A stretch of 60,838 bases of DNA from Saprospiraceae bacterium (GTDB lineage: Bacteria > Bacteroidota > Bacteroidia > Chitinophagales > Saprospiraceae): positions 1 through 60,838 of the forward strand of contig JAIYAV010000241.1 in NCBI GenBank assembly GCA_027488855.1, read 5' to 3'. The notes beneath the pieces were generated by a model. It was not told the origin of the DNA and ran no database searches. It saw only the letters and a program-made list of their open reading frames with translations. Within the stretch, counting starts at the first letter, position 1; every line of letters starts with the position of its first letter. Position numbers and translations under genes: made by a program. Positions 54,201 through 60,838 of the stretch are shown here, piece by piece.

Positions 54201-55337
54201 ATGAGAAAAATTAGTTTAGCCGTCTTTTTGTGCCATTGCCTTATTGCGGTGTTTGTTTTTTGCACTTCCTGTGGAGGACAGAACAAACCAGGCCTCCCAA
54301 AAGAAAAGGAACATCCAAAATTGATAAAAAACCTGGGAAATGGCAATGTTCAATGTGCCATACAGGACAAAGCGGGTAACCTTTGGTTCGGAACCTCAGA
54401 CAATGGGCTTTATAAATATGACGGGAAATCCTTTCGTCAATTTGTAGTGGATGATGGGCTAAACAGCAATAATATTTCTTGCCTTTTGGAAGATAAAGAT
54501 GGCAAAATTTGGATAGGTACTGAGGTGGGGCTTTGTCTTTACGACCCTTCGGCTCACTTCGGCTCCGCTCAGCACAAGTCGCTCAGGACAGGTGGTAAAA
54601 CATTTACCGAAATCCTGATTCCTTTACCAACGGACCTACCTCCCAACAAGAATCAATACTATGGCCACTTGCATTGGGTATTCAGCATCATGCAAGCAAA
54701 AAGCGGAAAACTATGGTTTGCAACAATAGATGGTGTTTACATCTACGATAGTAAATCCTTTACTCCGTTTATAATCAATGAAGGCTCAGGTGGCTATTTA
54801 AGCAGTAACAATAACGTGGAACGTATTTTAGAAGATAAAGCTGGTAACATTTGGTTGGGTGGACGAACCAACCAAGGTGTGTATCGGTATGATGGTAAAT
54901 CTATAAGCAACTTTAAACTACCAGAACTTACGATTGTAAACGAGTCGGTTAGATTCGAAAAGGATAGAATCGTTAGTCACAATTGGGCTTGGCCCCAATT
55001 GCAAGACAAAAACGGGAATATCTGGTTCAGCAATTGGGCCGGAGCCTACCGTTATGATGGAAAAACATTTACAAGTTTTACAAAAAGCGATGGTTTGGCT
55101 GGTGATAATGGTTTGGTTGCGAAGATTATAGAAGACAAAAATGGCAATATTTTGTTCGGCGGCGGAGGTGGCCTTACCCGTTACGATGGAAAAACATTCA
55201 CCCGTTTTCAAGATGGCTTAATCAATCCTTGGATTTGGGCAATTTTGGAAGATAAAACTGGAAATATTTGGGTGGGTACGAGACAAACAGGGCTCTACCT
55301 TTTCGATGGGAAGGTGTTTATTAATTATTCGGAATAG
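54201..55337 (+). CDS. two-component-regulator propeller lipoprotein
   Basis: 378 residues. Lipobox at C24 (FCTSC). Repeats of the Reg_prop form follow: DKAGNLWFGTSDNGLYKYDG, DKDGKIWIGTEVGLCLYD, DKAGNIWLGGRTNQGVYRYD, DKNGNILFGGGGGLTRYDG, DKTGNIWVGTRQTGLYLFDG. Such propellers sense glycans in hybrid two-component proteins; here there is no kinase. A 16-residue insertion (SAHFGSAQHKSLRTG) in the third blade comes from a repeat. Divergent from the membrane-anchored regulator. Confidence 0.83.
   Translation: MRKISLAVFLCHCLIAVFVFCTSCGGQNKPGLPKEKEHPKLIKNLGNGNVQCAIQDKAGNLWFGTSDNGLYKYDGKSFRQFVVDDGLNSNNISCLLEDKDGKIWIGTEVGLCLYDPSAHFGSAQHKSLRTGGKTFTEILIPLPTDLPPNKNQYYGHLHWVFSIMQAKSGKLWFATIDGVYIYDSKSFTPFIINEGSGGYLSSNNNVERILEDKAGNIWLGGRTNQGVYRYDGKSISNFKLPELTIVNESVRFEKDRIVSHNWAWPQLQDKNGNIWFSNWAGAYRYDGKTFTSFTKSDGLAGDNGLVAKIIEDKNGNILFGGGGGLTRYDGKTFTRFQDGLINPWIWAILEDKTGNIWVGTRQTGLYLFDGKVFINYSE
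54547..54592. repeat. short repeat inserted in frame in the propeller gene
   Basis: CTTCGGCTCACTTCGGCTCC then GCTCAGCACAAGTCGCTCAGG: the CTTCGGCTCCGCTCAG-type palindromic repeat found in many genomes. It interrupts the regular LYD-GKTF spacing of a blade without breaking the frame. Confidence 0.6.
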
Positions 55338-55413
55338 AAGCGATAGTCTGAAACAGAATTACAAAAAAAGCGGTAATGCTAAAATACCAACCGTAAGAAA
55401 AAATTCAAAAAGA

Positions 55414-55450
55414 TTTGGATATTGTTGTCGCATTTATTATATTTGCGACA
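55414..55450 (+). promoter_or_regulatory. doxX operon promoter with MarR-type operator
   Basis: TTTG (55414-55417), 20 nt, TATATTTG (55438-55445), a perfect Bacteroidota promoter. TGTCGCA (55426-55432) and TGCGACA (55444-55450) are perfect 7-bp arms spanning the -7 element. The MarR-family gene at the end of this operon is the probable binder. Confidence 0.75.
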
Positions 55451-55469
55451 TCATTAAAATCTTTTTGAA

Positions 55470-55844
55470 ATGGACACAGTGACAACAATTGTAAGAATTC
55501 TTTTAGGGCTTATAATGGTCGTTTTTCCAGTTAATGCCCTTTTTATCAAGGCTTTTAAACCTAAAATGGCAGAAAAAGCTCAATTAGTAATGGATACTTT
55601 CAGAGACACAGGGTACCTTCTTTACTTTATTCAAGGCACAGAGCTGGTGGTAGGAATCCTTTTACTGACTGGTTATTTCACTCCCCTTGTATTACTTATT
55701 TTAATACCGATATCCATCAATATTTTACTGTTTCATATTTTTCTTGCCCCACCTGTTTTTGGCCCTGGGCTATTCATCTTTTTGATGAATGCATTTTTAA
55801 TGTGGTCTTATCGTGCTGAATATTTGAACCTTTTAAATTCGTAA
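55470..55844 (+). CDS. DoxX-like membrane protein
   Basis: 124 residues, four hydrophobic helices (about 6-24, 46-68, 72-92, 98-118). ILLGLIMVVFPVNALF, YFIQGTELVVGILLLTGYF and a final LMWSYRAEY fit the DoxX/DoxD family. Members are membrane subunits linked to thiol or quinone redox processes; the exact role is unknown. First gene of a three-gene operon (DoxX, EVE protein, MarR) with gaps of 11 and 2 bp. Confidence 0.85.
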   Translation: MDTVTTIVRILLGLIMVVFPVNALFIKAFKPKMAEKAQLVMDTFRDTGYLLYFIQGTELVVGILLLTGYFTPLVLLILIPISINILLFHIFLAPPVFGPGLFIFLMNAFLMWSYRAEYLNLLNS

Positions 55845-55855
55845 TCTTAAGCATA

Positions 55856-56269
55856 ATGAAATATTGGGTAATAGTAGCCTCAAAAGACCACGTTAAAACG
55901 GGTATTCAAAATGGAATTGCTCAGGCTTGCCACGGAAAGGCAGCGCCTTTGAAACGAATGAAACCAAACGATTTTGTAGTTTTCTACTCAGGCAAACTCT
56001 ACTTTGGCAAACCTGACAAATGCCAAGAGTTCACCGCTATTGGACAGGTAGCAAACGAAGAAATCTATCAATTTCAAATGACTGAAGATTTCTGTCCTTT
56101 TAGACGAAACATTGATTTCATAGAAAGCAAAAGTGTTTCCATTTTACCTCTAATTGGTAATTTGCAGTTTATTCAGAACAAAAAAAGCTGGGGTTATCCG
56201 TTTCGTTTTGGTTTCTTTGAAATTAACGAACACGACTTTCAGCTAATTTCATCTAAAATGCTAGCTTAA
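55856..56269 (+). CDS. EVE-domain protein
   Basis: 137 residues. MKYWVIVASKDHVKTGIQNG, ACHGKAAPLKRMKPNDFVVF-like and a terminal GYPFRFGFFEI fit the EVE/PUA-like fold (UPF0310), which recognises modified bases in DNA or RNA in characterised relatives. Here it sits between DoxX and MarR genes, so its role in this operon is unclear. Confidence 0.85.
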   Translation: MKYWVIVASKDHVKTGIQNGIAQACHGKAAPLKRMKPNDFVVFYSGKLYFGKPDKCQEFTAIGQVANEEIYQFQMTEDFCPFRRNIDFIESKSVSILPLIGNLQFIQNKKSWGYPFRFGFFEINEHDFQLISSKMLA

Positions 56270-56271
56270 AA

Positions 56272-56730
56272 ATGAATGACGAAATAAATTTTCATTTTAA
56301 CAAACCTGAGCAAAGTTCAGGATATTTGCTTTGGCAAGTAACTATGTTATGGCAAAGACAAATGAACAGAGCATTATCTGACTTGGGCTTGACACATACT
56401 CAATTTGTAATACTTGCTGCTTTAGGCTGGCTGTGCCAAGGCAAAAACGAAGTTACACAAGTTGATGTGGCAAATCATAGCAATACAGATAGAATGATGG
56501 TATCAAAGATTATTTCCAACTTAGAGGAAAAAGGAATGATTCAAAGACAAGAACATTCAACTGACACAAGAGCAAAATCTGTAAACTTGACGACAATTGG
56601 AAAAATATTGTTGCAAAAGGCGCTGATTGTTGTGGAAAAAACAGACAAACAATTCTTCTCGCCATTAACCAATAATGGGACAGCGTTCAATAATTCTATG
56701 TTATTATTACTTAACAATGAAAACCAATGA
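56272..56730 (+). CDS. MarR-family transcriptional regulator
   Basis: 152 residues. Winged helix: TQFVILAALGWLCQGKNEVT, VDVANHSNTDRMMVSKIISN, LEEKGMIQRQEHSTDTRAKS, typical of MarR proteins (conserved D-x-R near the wing). Last gene of the DoxX operon, so it probably autoregulates through the TGTCGCA/TGCGACA repeat at the operon promoter. Ligand unknown. Confidence 0.93.
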   Translation: MNDEINFHFNKPEQSSGYLLWQVTMLWQRQMNRALSDLGLTHTQFVILAALGWLCQGKNEVTQVDVANHSNTDRMMVSKIISNLEEKGMIQRQEHSTDTRAKSVNLTTIGKILLQKALIVVEKTDKQFFSPLTNNGTAFNNSMLLLLNNENQ

Positions 56731-56988
56731 CGAAATAAGCACTGCCGCTAAATATCCCTCTGGGCAAGTGCACCTATTGATATTCGGGTTTTTAACGCCC
56801 CTTTTTTCGTGCGGACAAGCTAACGAAAAGAAGTGTATTGCCCTGACTTCAACTGACATTGGGCTAAATCCCTTACCGAAACAAGCCCTCCATTGTAACA
56901 ACCTGGTCAACATTGTTTATTTTATTGGCATTTTCTACCACACTAAAAGTGGTGATAAGTGTAGGGGAAAAAAGAGGATGCCGTTCTT

Positions 56989-57032
56989 ATTCCGCTTTAT
57001 CTGCCTATAAAAGCATAGATAAAGCGGATTAT
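56989..57032. repeat. CCGCTTTATCT hairpin, copy 2
   Basis: ATTCCGCTTTATCT (56989-57002) and AGATAAAGCGGATTAT (57017-57032) with a 14-nt loop; stem words and flanks as at 53086-53129, the loop different. The 510-bp gap 56731-57241 holds this hairpin, AT-rich text with GCCGCTAA (56751), and a type-1 repeat. Confidence 0.7.
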
Positions 57033-57089
57033 AATCATTAGAATAGGCAAGCACCCTCAAAACAAATCATCGAGCGTCAAGATTTTTTC

Positions 57090-57212
57090 AGACAATACAT
57101 TCACCATTAGACTTATAAGACTAAAAATTGCAGATACTTGGAGATTTAGTGCTCCTGGTTTATCTTTACGATGTGGGCATGACAAGTACGCATATTTCCG
57201 CGTTAGCGGTCA
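57090..57212 (+). repeat. type-1 junction repeat, copy 6 (promoter-bearing)
   Basis: CAATACATTCACCATTAGAC start; CTTG (57137-57140), 20 nt, TATCTTTA (57161-57168); ends GCGTTAGCGGTCAGC, 30 bp before the next gene. Confidence 0.8.
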
Positions 57213-57241
57213 GCTCAAAACCTAAATCAATAAAAAGCATA

Positions 57242-57874
57242 ATGAATATATCTATCATAGGAGCCTCGGCTGGAATAGGATTAGAAACAGTAAAAAGAGG
57301 ATTAGATAGAAATCATTCGATAACGACCCTTTCTCGAACTGAAATTGAAATAGAGGAGAAAAACTCTTTAAAAATGATAATTGGTGATGCAACTAACAAA
57401 GTGGACCTGTTAAATTCAATCCAAAACGCAGATGCTATAATTATTACCTTGGGGACTGTTAAGAATATGAAAGCTACTACTCTTTTTTCAGATTTTGCAA
57501 AGTTGATTGTTAAAATTCATAGGGAGAAAAAAATAGGTATTCCAATTATTTTTGTCACTGGATTTGGAGCTGGAGAAAGTAAGAATTATGTTTCTTGGAT
57601 TGTAAAGATGTTTTTAAAGTACTTTTTAAAAGACGTTTATGCTGACAAAACTAAAATGGAAGAAATTATAACTAATTCCGATCTGAATTGGACAGTTGTG
57701 AGACCAGGAAGGCTATTAGACAAGGCATTGACAGAGAAATACCGTATTGAAAACAAATTATTCAAAGGAATTAATATAGGCGAAATTAATAGAGCAGACG
57801 TAGCAGACTTTTTAATAAAACAAGCAGAAAAACAAACTGAATTAAAAAAGTACATTGCTATATCTGAAAAATAG
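57242..57874 (+). CDS. NAD(P)-binding atypical SDR (NmrA/flavin-reductase-like)
   Basis: 210 residues from MNISIIGASAGIG; the frame open from 57128 only reads through the type-1 repeat. GASAGIGLETVKRGL (7-21), MIIGDATNKVDLLNSIQNAD, IIFVTGFGAGES and WTVVRPGRL are the features of SDR_a5-like NAD(P)-binding proteins (BLVRB-like). Single-gene cassette. Substrate unknown. Confidence 0.88.
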   Translation: MNISIIGASAGIGLETVKRGLDRNHSITTLSRTEIEIEEKNSLKMIIGDATNKVDLLNSIQNADAIIITLGTVKNMKATTLFSDFAKLIVKIHREKKIGIPIIFVTGFGAGESKNYVSWIVKMFLKYFLKDVYADKTKMEEIITNSDLNWTVVRPGRLLDKALTEKYRIENKLFKGINIGEINRADVADFLIKQAEKQTELKKYIAISEK

Positions 57875-57888
57875 GATAAAAGCCGAAC

Positions 57889-57972
57889 CAGGAGTAGACC
57901 ATTTTCTTTCATCGGGTTCTTTGACCTCATTCTCGTTGAACAACATCTCGCCTTCCCCGGTAAGCAACCAAT
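57889..57972 (-). pseudogene. C-terminal remnant of an HTH protein, second copy
   Basis: Minus strand NWLLTGEGEMLFNENEVKEP then DERKWSTP, matching 50717-50858 and reaching 3-4 codons further upstream. The left edge lies 15 bp after the NAD(P)-binding gene's stop; the right edge joins TTGGCGTTGTTGGGGT, the end of the 38341-type tail. The gap 57875-58199 holds only this and a type-1 repeat. Confidence 0.6.
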
Positions 57973-58058
57973 TGGCGTTGTTGGGGTGATGTGGGGTTTT
58001 TAGTTATTTCATACTCCGTATTTTGTATTATTGCTAAAGTCAATAAGCTTTACATCTT

Positions 58059-58182
58059 CAATCAATCTATTCATTATCAAGTTGATAAAATTTAAAATTG
58101 TGGGTACTTGGAGCTTTCGTACTCCTGATTTATCTTTACTGTGCGGGCCTGGAAAGTACGCATATTTCCGTATTATAAGCCA
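58059..58182 (+). repeat. type-1 junction repeat, copy 7 (promoter-bearing)
   Basis: TCAATCTATTCATTATCAAG start; CTTG (58107-58110), 20 nt, TATCTTTA (58131-58138); ends GTATTATAAGCCATTTT, as in the TTATAGCCATTG end of the 45628 site. 18 bp before the next ORF. Confidence 0.8.
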
Positions 58183-58199
58183 TTTTAAAACGACCAACA

Positions 58200-58946
58200 G
58201 TGGACAAAAAAGCGAAAGACATATTATTTAAAACGTACTGGACATCGGCTGGCTGGATAAGTGACGCAAACCGCAAGACAGATATTGCCGACTTTGAATA
58301 TGCCAAAGAAAAAGGCTTAATGTTTGACCCGTTGACAATCTCTAAATCGGAACTTTTTACTAGACTTCAAGGAATTGTTCAGACAATCTCCTTAAAAAAA
58401 ATTACTGACGCTTTTCTTAGTAGTTTGACAAACAAACGACTTGACTGGCGTTCTGGACTTGGTAGCTATTCAAATGCTAAACGACTTTTGACTGAAACCA
58501 ATGTTGACGACTATTACTATGGTTTTGGAACAAACGAAGACCTGAACATTTTGAATTTTGAAAGAATTAAATGGGGTGGTGTTAGACACGATAACGGACT
58601 TTATAACTGGCTTGACTTGACATTGTTGAATAATGAAAATGTAACTCCACCAACGGAACAGGACATTCAAATAATGCAATTAATACTTGACGTAATCCGG
58701 AATTCAGCAAATGGAGAAACGCCAAGTAAGCTACGTGACAGACTAAAGGAAGTTTTTAAAACTTCAAAAGACGAACGACACGTAATTATGGAAATATTGG
58801 GTTGTGCTGACATTTTAAAACCATTAAGTCACGACCGCAAAGAACCAGGCAAACACGACTGGACTTTTGTTTTGCATTGGCGTGGAGAAGATAAATACAA
58901 CAAAGAAAATATTAGAAAATATTTTGGGGAGTATGGTATTCACTGA
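58200..58946 (+). CDS. hypothetical cassette protein
   Basis: 248 residues, GTG start at 58200 just behind the type-1 repeat. Soluble, with aromatic-rich segments (FKTYWTSAGWI, LDWRSGLGSYSNAKRLL, NVDDYYYGFGTNED, DWTFVLHWRGEDKY). No known motif. Proteins of this kind are common in integron-type cassettes. It is the last gene of the AT-rich array. Confidence 0.7.
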   Translation: MDKKAKDILFKTYWTSAGWISDANRKTDIADFEYAKEKGLMFDPLTISKSELFTRLQGIVQTISLKKITDAFLSSLTNKRLDWRSGLGSYSNAKRLLTETNVDDYYYGFGTNEDLNILNFERIKWGGVRHDNGLYNWLDLTLLNNENVTPPTEQDIQIMQLILDVIRNSANGETPSKLRDRLKEVFKTSKDERHVIMEILGCADILKPLSHDRKEPGKHDWTFVLHWRGEDKYNKENIRKYFGEYGIH

Positions 58947-59102
58947 CAGACATGCTCTTGATAGGTTTGTTTGATTAAAAAGGTGCCTACCGTTGGCCCT
59001 CAAACGCCGTTAACATCTCGGCCCTTTGGCTTGCGAAGGCTTCTTGTATAATGGCTTGTTCCTCTTTTCGACCGATGAGTATGTCTGGCATAATGATGGT
59101 TT

Positions 59103-59194
59103 CTGGGCGAAATGTGGGGTAAAAACAGAAGATTTCGCCCAGCATTTAAAATTCATCCGGCGAAATCTAGGTAAATCACCAAACATTTCGCCGG
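59103..59194. repeat. two adjacent GGCGAAAT hairpins
   Basis: CTGGGCGAAAT/ATTTCGCCCAG (59103-59113 and 59132-59142, 11 bp) and CCGGCGAAAT/ATTTCGCCGG (59157-59166 and 59185-59194, 10 bp). Same core, different outer pairs. They lie in the 360-bp gap between the array and hipB; no gene seen there. Confidence 0.7.
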
Positions 59195-59250
59195 GCATAA
59201 AGCATAGTTCAGCATACTACTTTTAAATAATTTCAAAAATATAGCCAATA

Positions 59251-59291
59251 TTTTAGCTAAAACCATTTGAAATCCGTACTTTTAGCTAAAA
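59251..59291 (+). promoter_or_regulatory. hipB operators: two TTTTAGCTAAAA palindromes
   Basis: Identical perfect 12-bp palindromes at 59251-59262 and 59280-59291, 29 bp apart, 13 bp before the ATG. TACTTTTA (59277-59284), near the -7 consensus, overlaps the second. HipB-type antitoxins repress their operon at such repeated sites. Confidence 0.75.
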
Positions 59292-59304
59292 TATTATCCA
59301 AAAA

Positions 59305-59592
59305 ATGAACTTCGGATTAAGCAAAAAGCCGTCTGACTATTTGCAGGAAATTGCCAAGCGGCACAAGGTGTTGAGAAAACAAGCGGGTTTCTCTCAAAGT
59401 GAATTGGCCAAACGTTCTGGGGTTTCATTGGGTAGCCTCAAACGCTTTGAAACTACCGGGCAGATTTCCTTGGAATCACTGCTGCTGTTGGCCGATGTAC
59501 TGAATCGTCTCGACGATTTTGATGCGGTATTGAAACCCATTGAAAATTTGAAAGCCATTGAAAAATTATTCAGCGATAAAACACGTAGCTAA
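59305..59592 (+). CDS. HipB-like XRE-family antitoxin
   Basis: 95 residues. HTH: LRKQAGFSQSELAKRSGVSL then GSLKRFETTGQISLESLLLL. Stop codon and the next start overlap by 1 bp (TAATG), the usual hipBA coupling. It would bind the two TTTTAGCTAAAA operators and neutralise the HipA kinase. Confidence 0.92.
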   Translation: MNFGLSKKPSDYLQEIAKRHKVLRKQAGFSQSELAKRSGVSLGSLKRFETTGQISLESLLLLADVLNRLDDFDAVLKPIENLKAIEKLFSDKTRS

Positions 59593-60812
59593 TGGAGCAG
59601 GTAAAAAAAATAGTTGTGTCCATTCAGTTTGATGCTGAAGAAATTGAGGTCGGCGAATTGGTAAGTGATGACAAACAGATCTATTTTAAGTATTACCCGG
59701 AGTTTCTGAAAAGGGGCTTAGAAATTTCGCCGATCAAACTCAAATTGAATACGGACATCAACAAGGCAAATGAACTACCTTTCGAGGGTTTATTTGGCGT
59801 ATTTGCCGATTCATTGCCTGATGGCTGGGGCAAATTACTGTTGGATAGAGCCTTGGCTGCCCGAGGTATTTCCATTGCCGATCTATCGCCATTGGATAGA
59901 TTGGCGTACATTGGCAGCCAAGGCATGGGTGCATTGATTTATAGACCTGAAATAGCCATTGACAATGTAGACCAATTTAAGATTGAATTGGATGAAATTG
60001 CCAAAGCCACCAAGCAGATCATTGCGGGTACGGCAACGGATGTATTGGATGAAATATTCAAATTGGGCGGATCATCGGGTGGCGCTCGCCCTAAAATTCT
60101 AGTTGGCTACAATCCTAACAACCAACATCTTATTGGTGCTGAAAAGGAATTACCCCCTCCCTATGAACATTGGCTTATCAAGTTTCCTGCGTCTTCTGAT
60201 AGCAAGGATATTGCCAATATCGAATATGCTTATTACAAAATGGCGATAGATGCAGGGATCGAAATGAGTGAGTGTCGGCTTTTTGAGAGCAAATCTGGCA
60301 ACACCTATTTTGGCACCAAACGTTTTGATAGACAGGGCAATAATAGGCTGCATTTGCATTCGGCAGCAGGTATAATGCACGATAATTTTAGATTAAGCAC
60401 CTTGGATTATGGGCATTTGATGGATTGTGCCTTTCAGCTTGAAAGAGATGTAAAGGCTTATGAAAAGGTATTGCGTTTGGCAGCTTTCAATGTTTTTGCA
60501 CATAACCGAGACGACCACAGCAAAAACTTTTCTTTTCTCATGGATGGCGAGGGCAAATGGCGATTTGCTCCTGCATATGATTTAACGTTTTCGTATTCAG
60601 GACATGGCATGCACAGCACCATGGTGGCGGGAGAAAGTGCCAAGCCTACCCGAGGGCATTTAATGAAATTGGCAACTTATTTTAACGTGAAGAATGCAAG
60701 TACCATCATTGAAGAAGTACAACATGTAGTCAATAATTGGAAAAAATATGCTGCATCATATGGTGTCAAAAATACTTCAAAAAACAGTATTCAGAAGGTG
60801 ATTGGTGGTTAG
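59592..60812 (+). CDS. HipA-family serine/threonine kinase toxin
   Basis: 406 residues, full length. N-terminal subdomain LPFEGLFGVFADSLPDGWGK, the Gly-rich loop with autophosphorylation serine (LGGSSGGARPKIL, from about G160), catalytic AHNRDDHSKNFSFL (about 305-318; Asp and Asn present) and the metal-binding PAYDLTFS. All key residues are intact. In E. coli HipA phosphorylates glutamyl-tRNA synthetase and causes dormancy; other HipA types have other targets. It ends 26 bp before the window end. Confidence 0.93.
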   Translation: MEQVKKIVVSIQFDAEEIEVGELVSDDKQIYFKYYPEFLKRGLEISPIKLKLNTDINKANELPFEGLFGVFADSLPDGWGKLLLDRALAARGISIADLSPLDRLAYIGSQGMGALIYRPEIAIDNVDQFKIELDEIAKATKQIIAGTATDVLDEIFKLGGSSGGARPKILVGYNPNNQHLIGAEKELPPPYEHWLIKFPASSDSKDIANIEYAYYKMAIDAGIEMSECRLFESKSGNTYFGTKRFDRQGNNRLHLHSAAGIMHDNFRLSTLDYGHLMDCAFQLERDVKAYEKVLRLAAFNVFAHNRDDHSKNFSFLMDGEGKWRFAPAYDLTFSYSGHGMHSTMVAGESAKPTRGHLMKLATYFNVKNASTIIEEVQHVVNNWKKYAASYGVKNTSKNSIQKVIGG

Positions 60813-60838
60813 GAGTTTTTATTCATACCTACTCAAAA

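Noticed and set aside
31931-58182. Insertion sequence or transposon as the explanation of the type-1 repeats
   Set aside because: No transposase, no terminal inverted repeats with target duplications, and copies are in one orientation before ORFs. A non-autonomous element mobilised from elsewhere cannot be excluded.
59010-59198. Short open frames on both strands before hipB
   Set aside because: They read through two perfect hairpins and show no codon bias or domain.

Overview
The window looks like a chromosome segment of a Bacteroidota bacterium, most likely Saprospiraceae and Haliscomenobacter-like (inference). Supporting signs are promoters of the Bacteroidota type (TTTG, about 20 nt, TAnnTTTG; clear examples at 2330-2361 and 55414-55450), weak Shine-Dalgarno sequences, lipoproteins, and glycan-degradation genes of Bacteroidota style. 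No rRNA, tRNA, CRISPR array, transposase or integrase was recognised.

Left part (1-31.6 kb, by eye moderately GC-rich). A type IV AbiE toxin-antitoxin pair (704-2310, minus) has a promoter overlapped by an inverted repeat. It is followed by two membrane proteins, MscL, a Gfo/Idh/MocA oxidoreductase, a lipoprotein overlapping an exopolysaccharide sugar transferase, a bacilliredoxin, a GH140 apiosidase-like enzyme beside a probable D-apionate lactonase, a YdeI-like protein, a PQQ dehydrogenase carrying a cytochrome c module, a second Gfo/Idh/MocA enzyme, and an astacin-like protease with five C-terminal repeats. A plant-glycan block follows (17.9-31.6 kb): LacI regulator, zinc dehydrogenase, GH95, two GH43, and three CE1-type esterases, the last with two catalytic domains. 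The intergenic spaces hold long palindromes built from short tandem repeats. Two of these are nested modular structures that differ from each other by a compensatory base-pair change.

Right part (31.9-58.9 kb, visibly AT-rich). This reads as an array of mobile gene cassettes. Single genes or small operons, mostly on the plus strand, are separated by structured junctions. One junction type is a repeat of about 120 bp present seven times, always just upstream of a plus-strand ORF. Six copies keep a promoter-like pair CTTG-N20-TATCTTTA (or TAACTTTG). Other junctions are attC-like: inverted arms, a left CTAAC-type box and a right GTTAGC-type box. Truncated gene ends (an esterase 3' end, HTH proteins, an SDR, a DinB/thiolase chimera) lie at the junctions. 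Cargo is rich in small regulators (three Crp/Fnr, three HxlR, two AraC, one MarR) next to oxidoreductases and detoxification enzymes (SDRs, NmrA-like, quinone reductase, Ohr, VOC proteins, haloalkane dehalogenase, TspO-like), plus TraB/GumN, a matrixin-like lipoprotein, a ToxR-like regulator, a propeller lipoprotein, DoxX and an EVE-domain protein.

Right edge (59.2-60.8 kb). A HipB/HipA-type toxin-antitoxin pair is preceded by two identical 12-bp palindromic operators. The window is thus flanked by two toxin-antitoxin systems.
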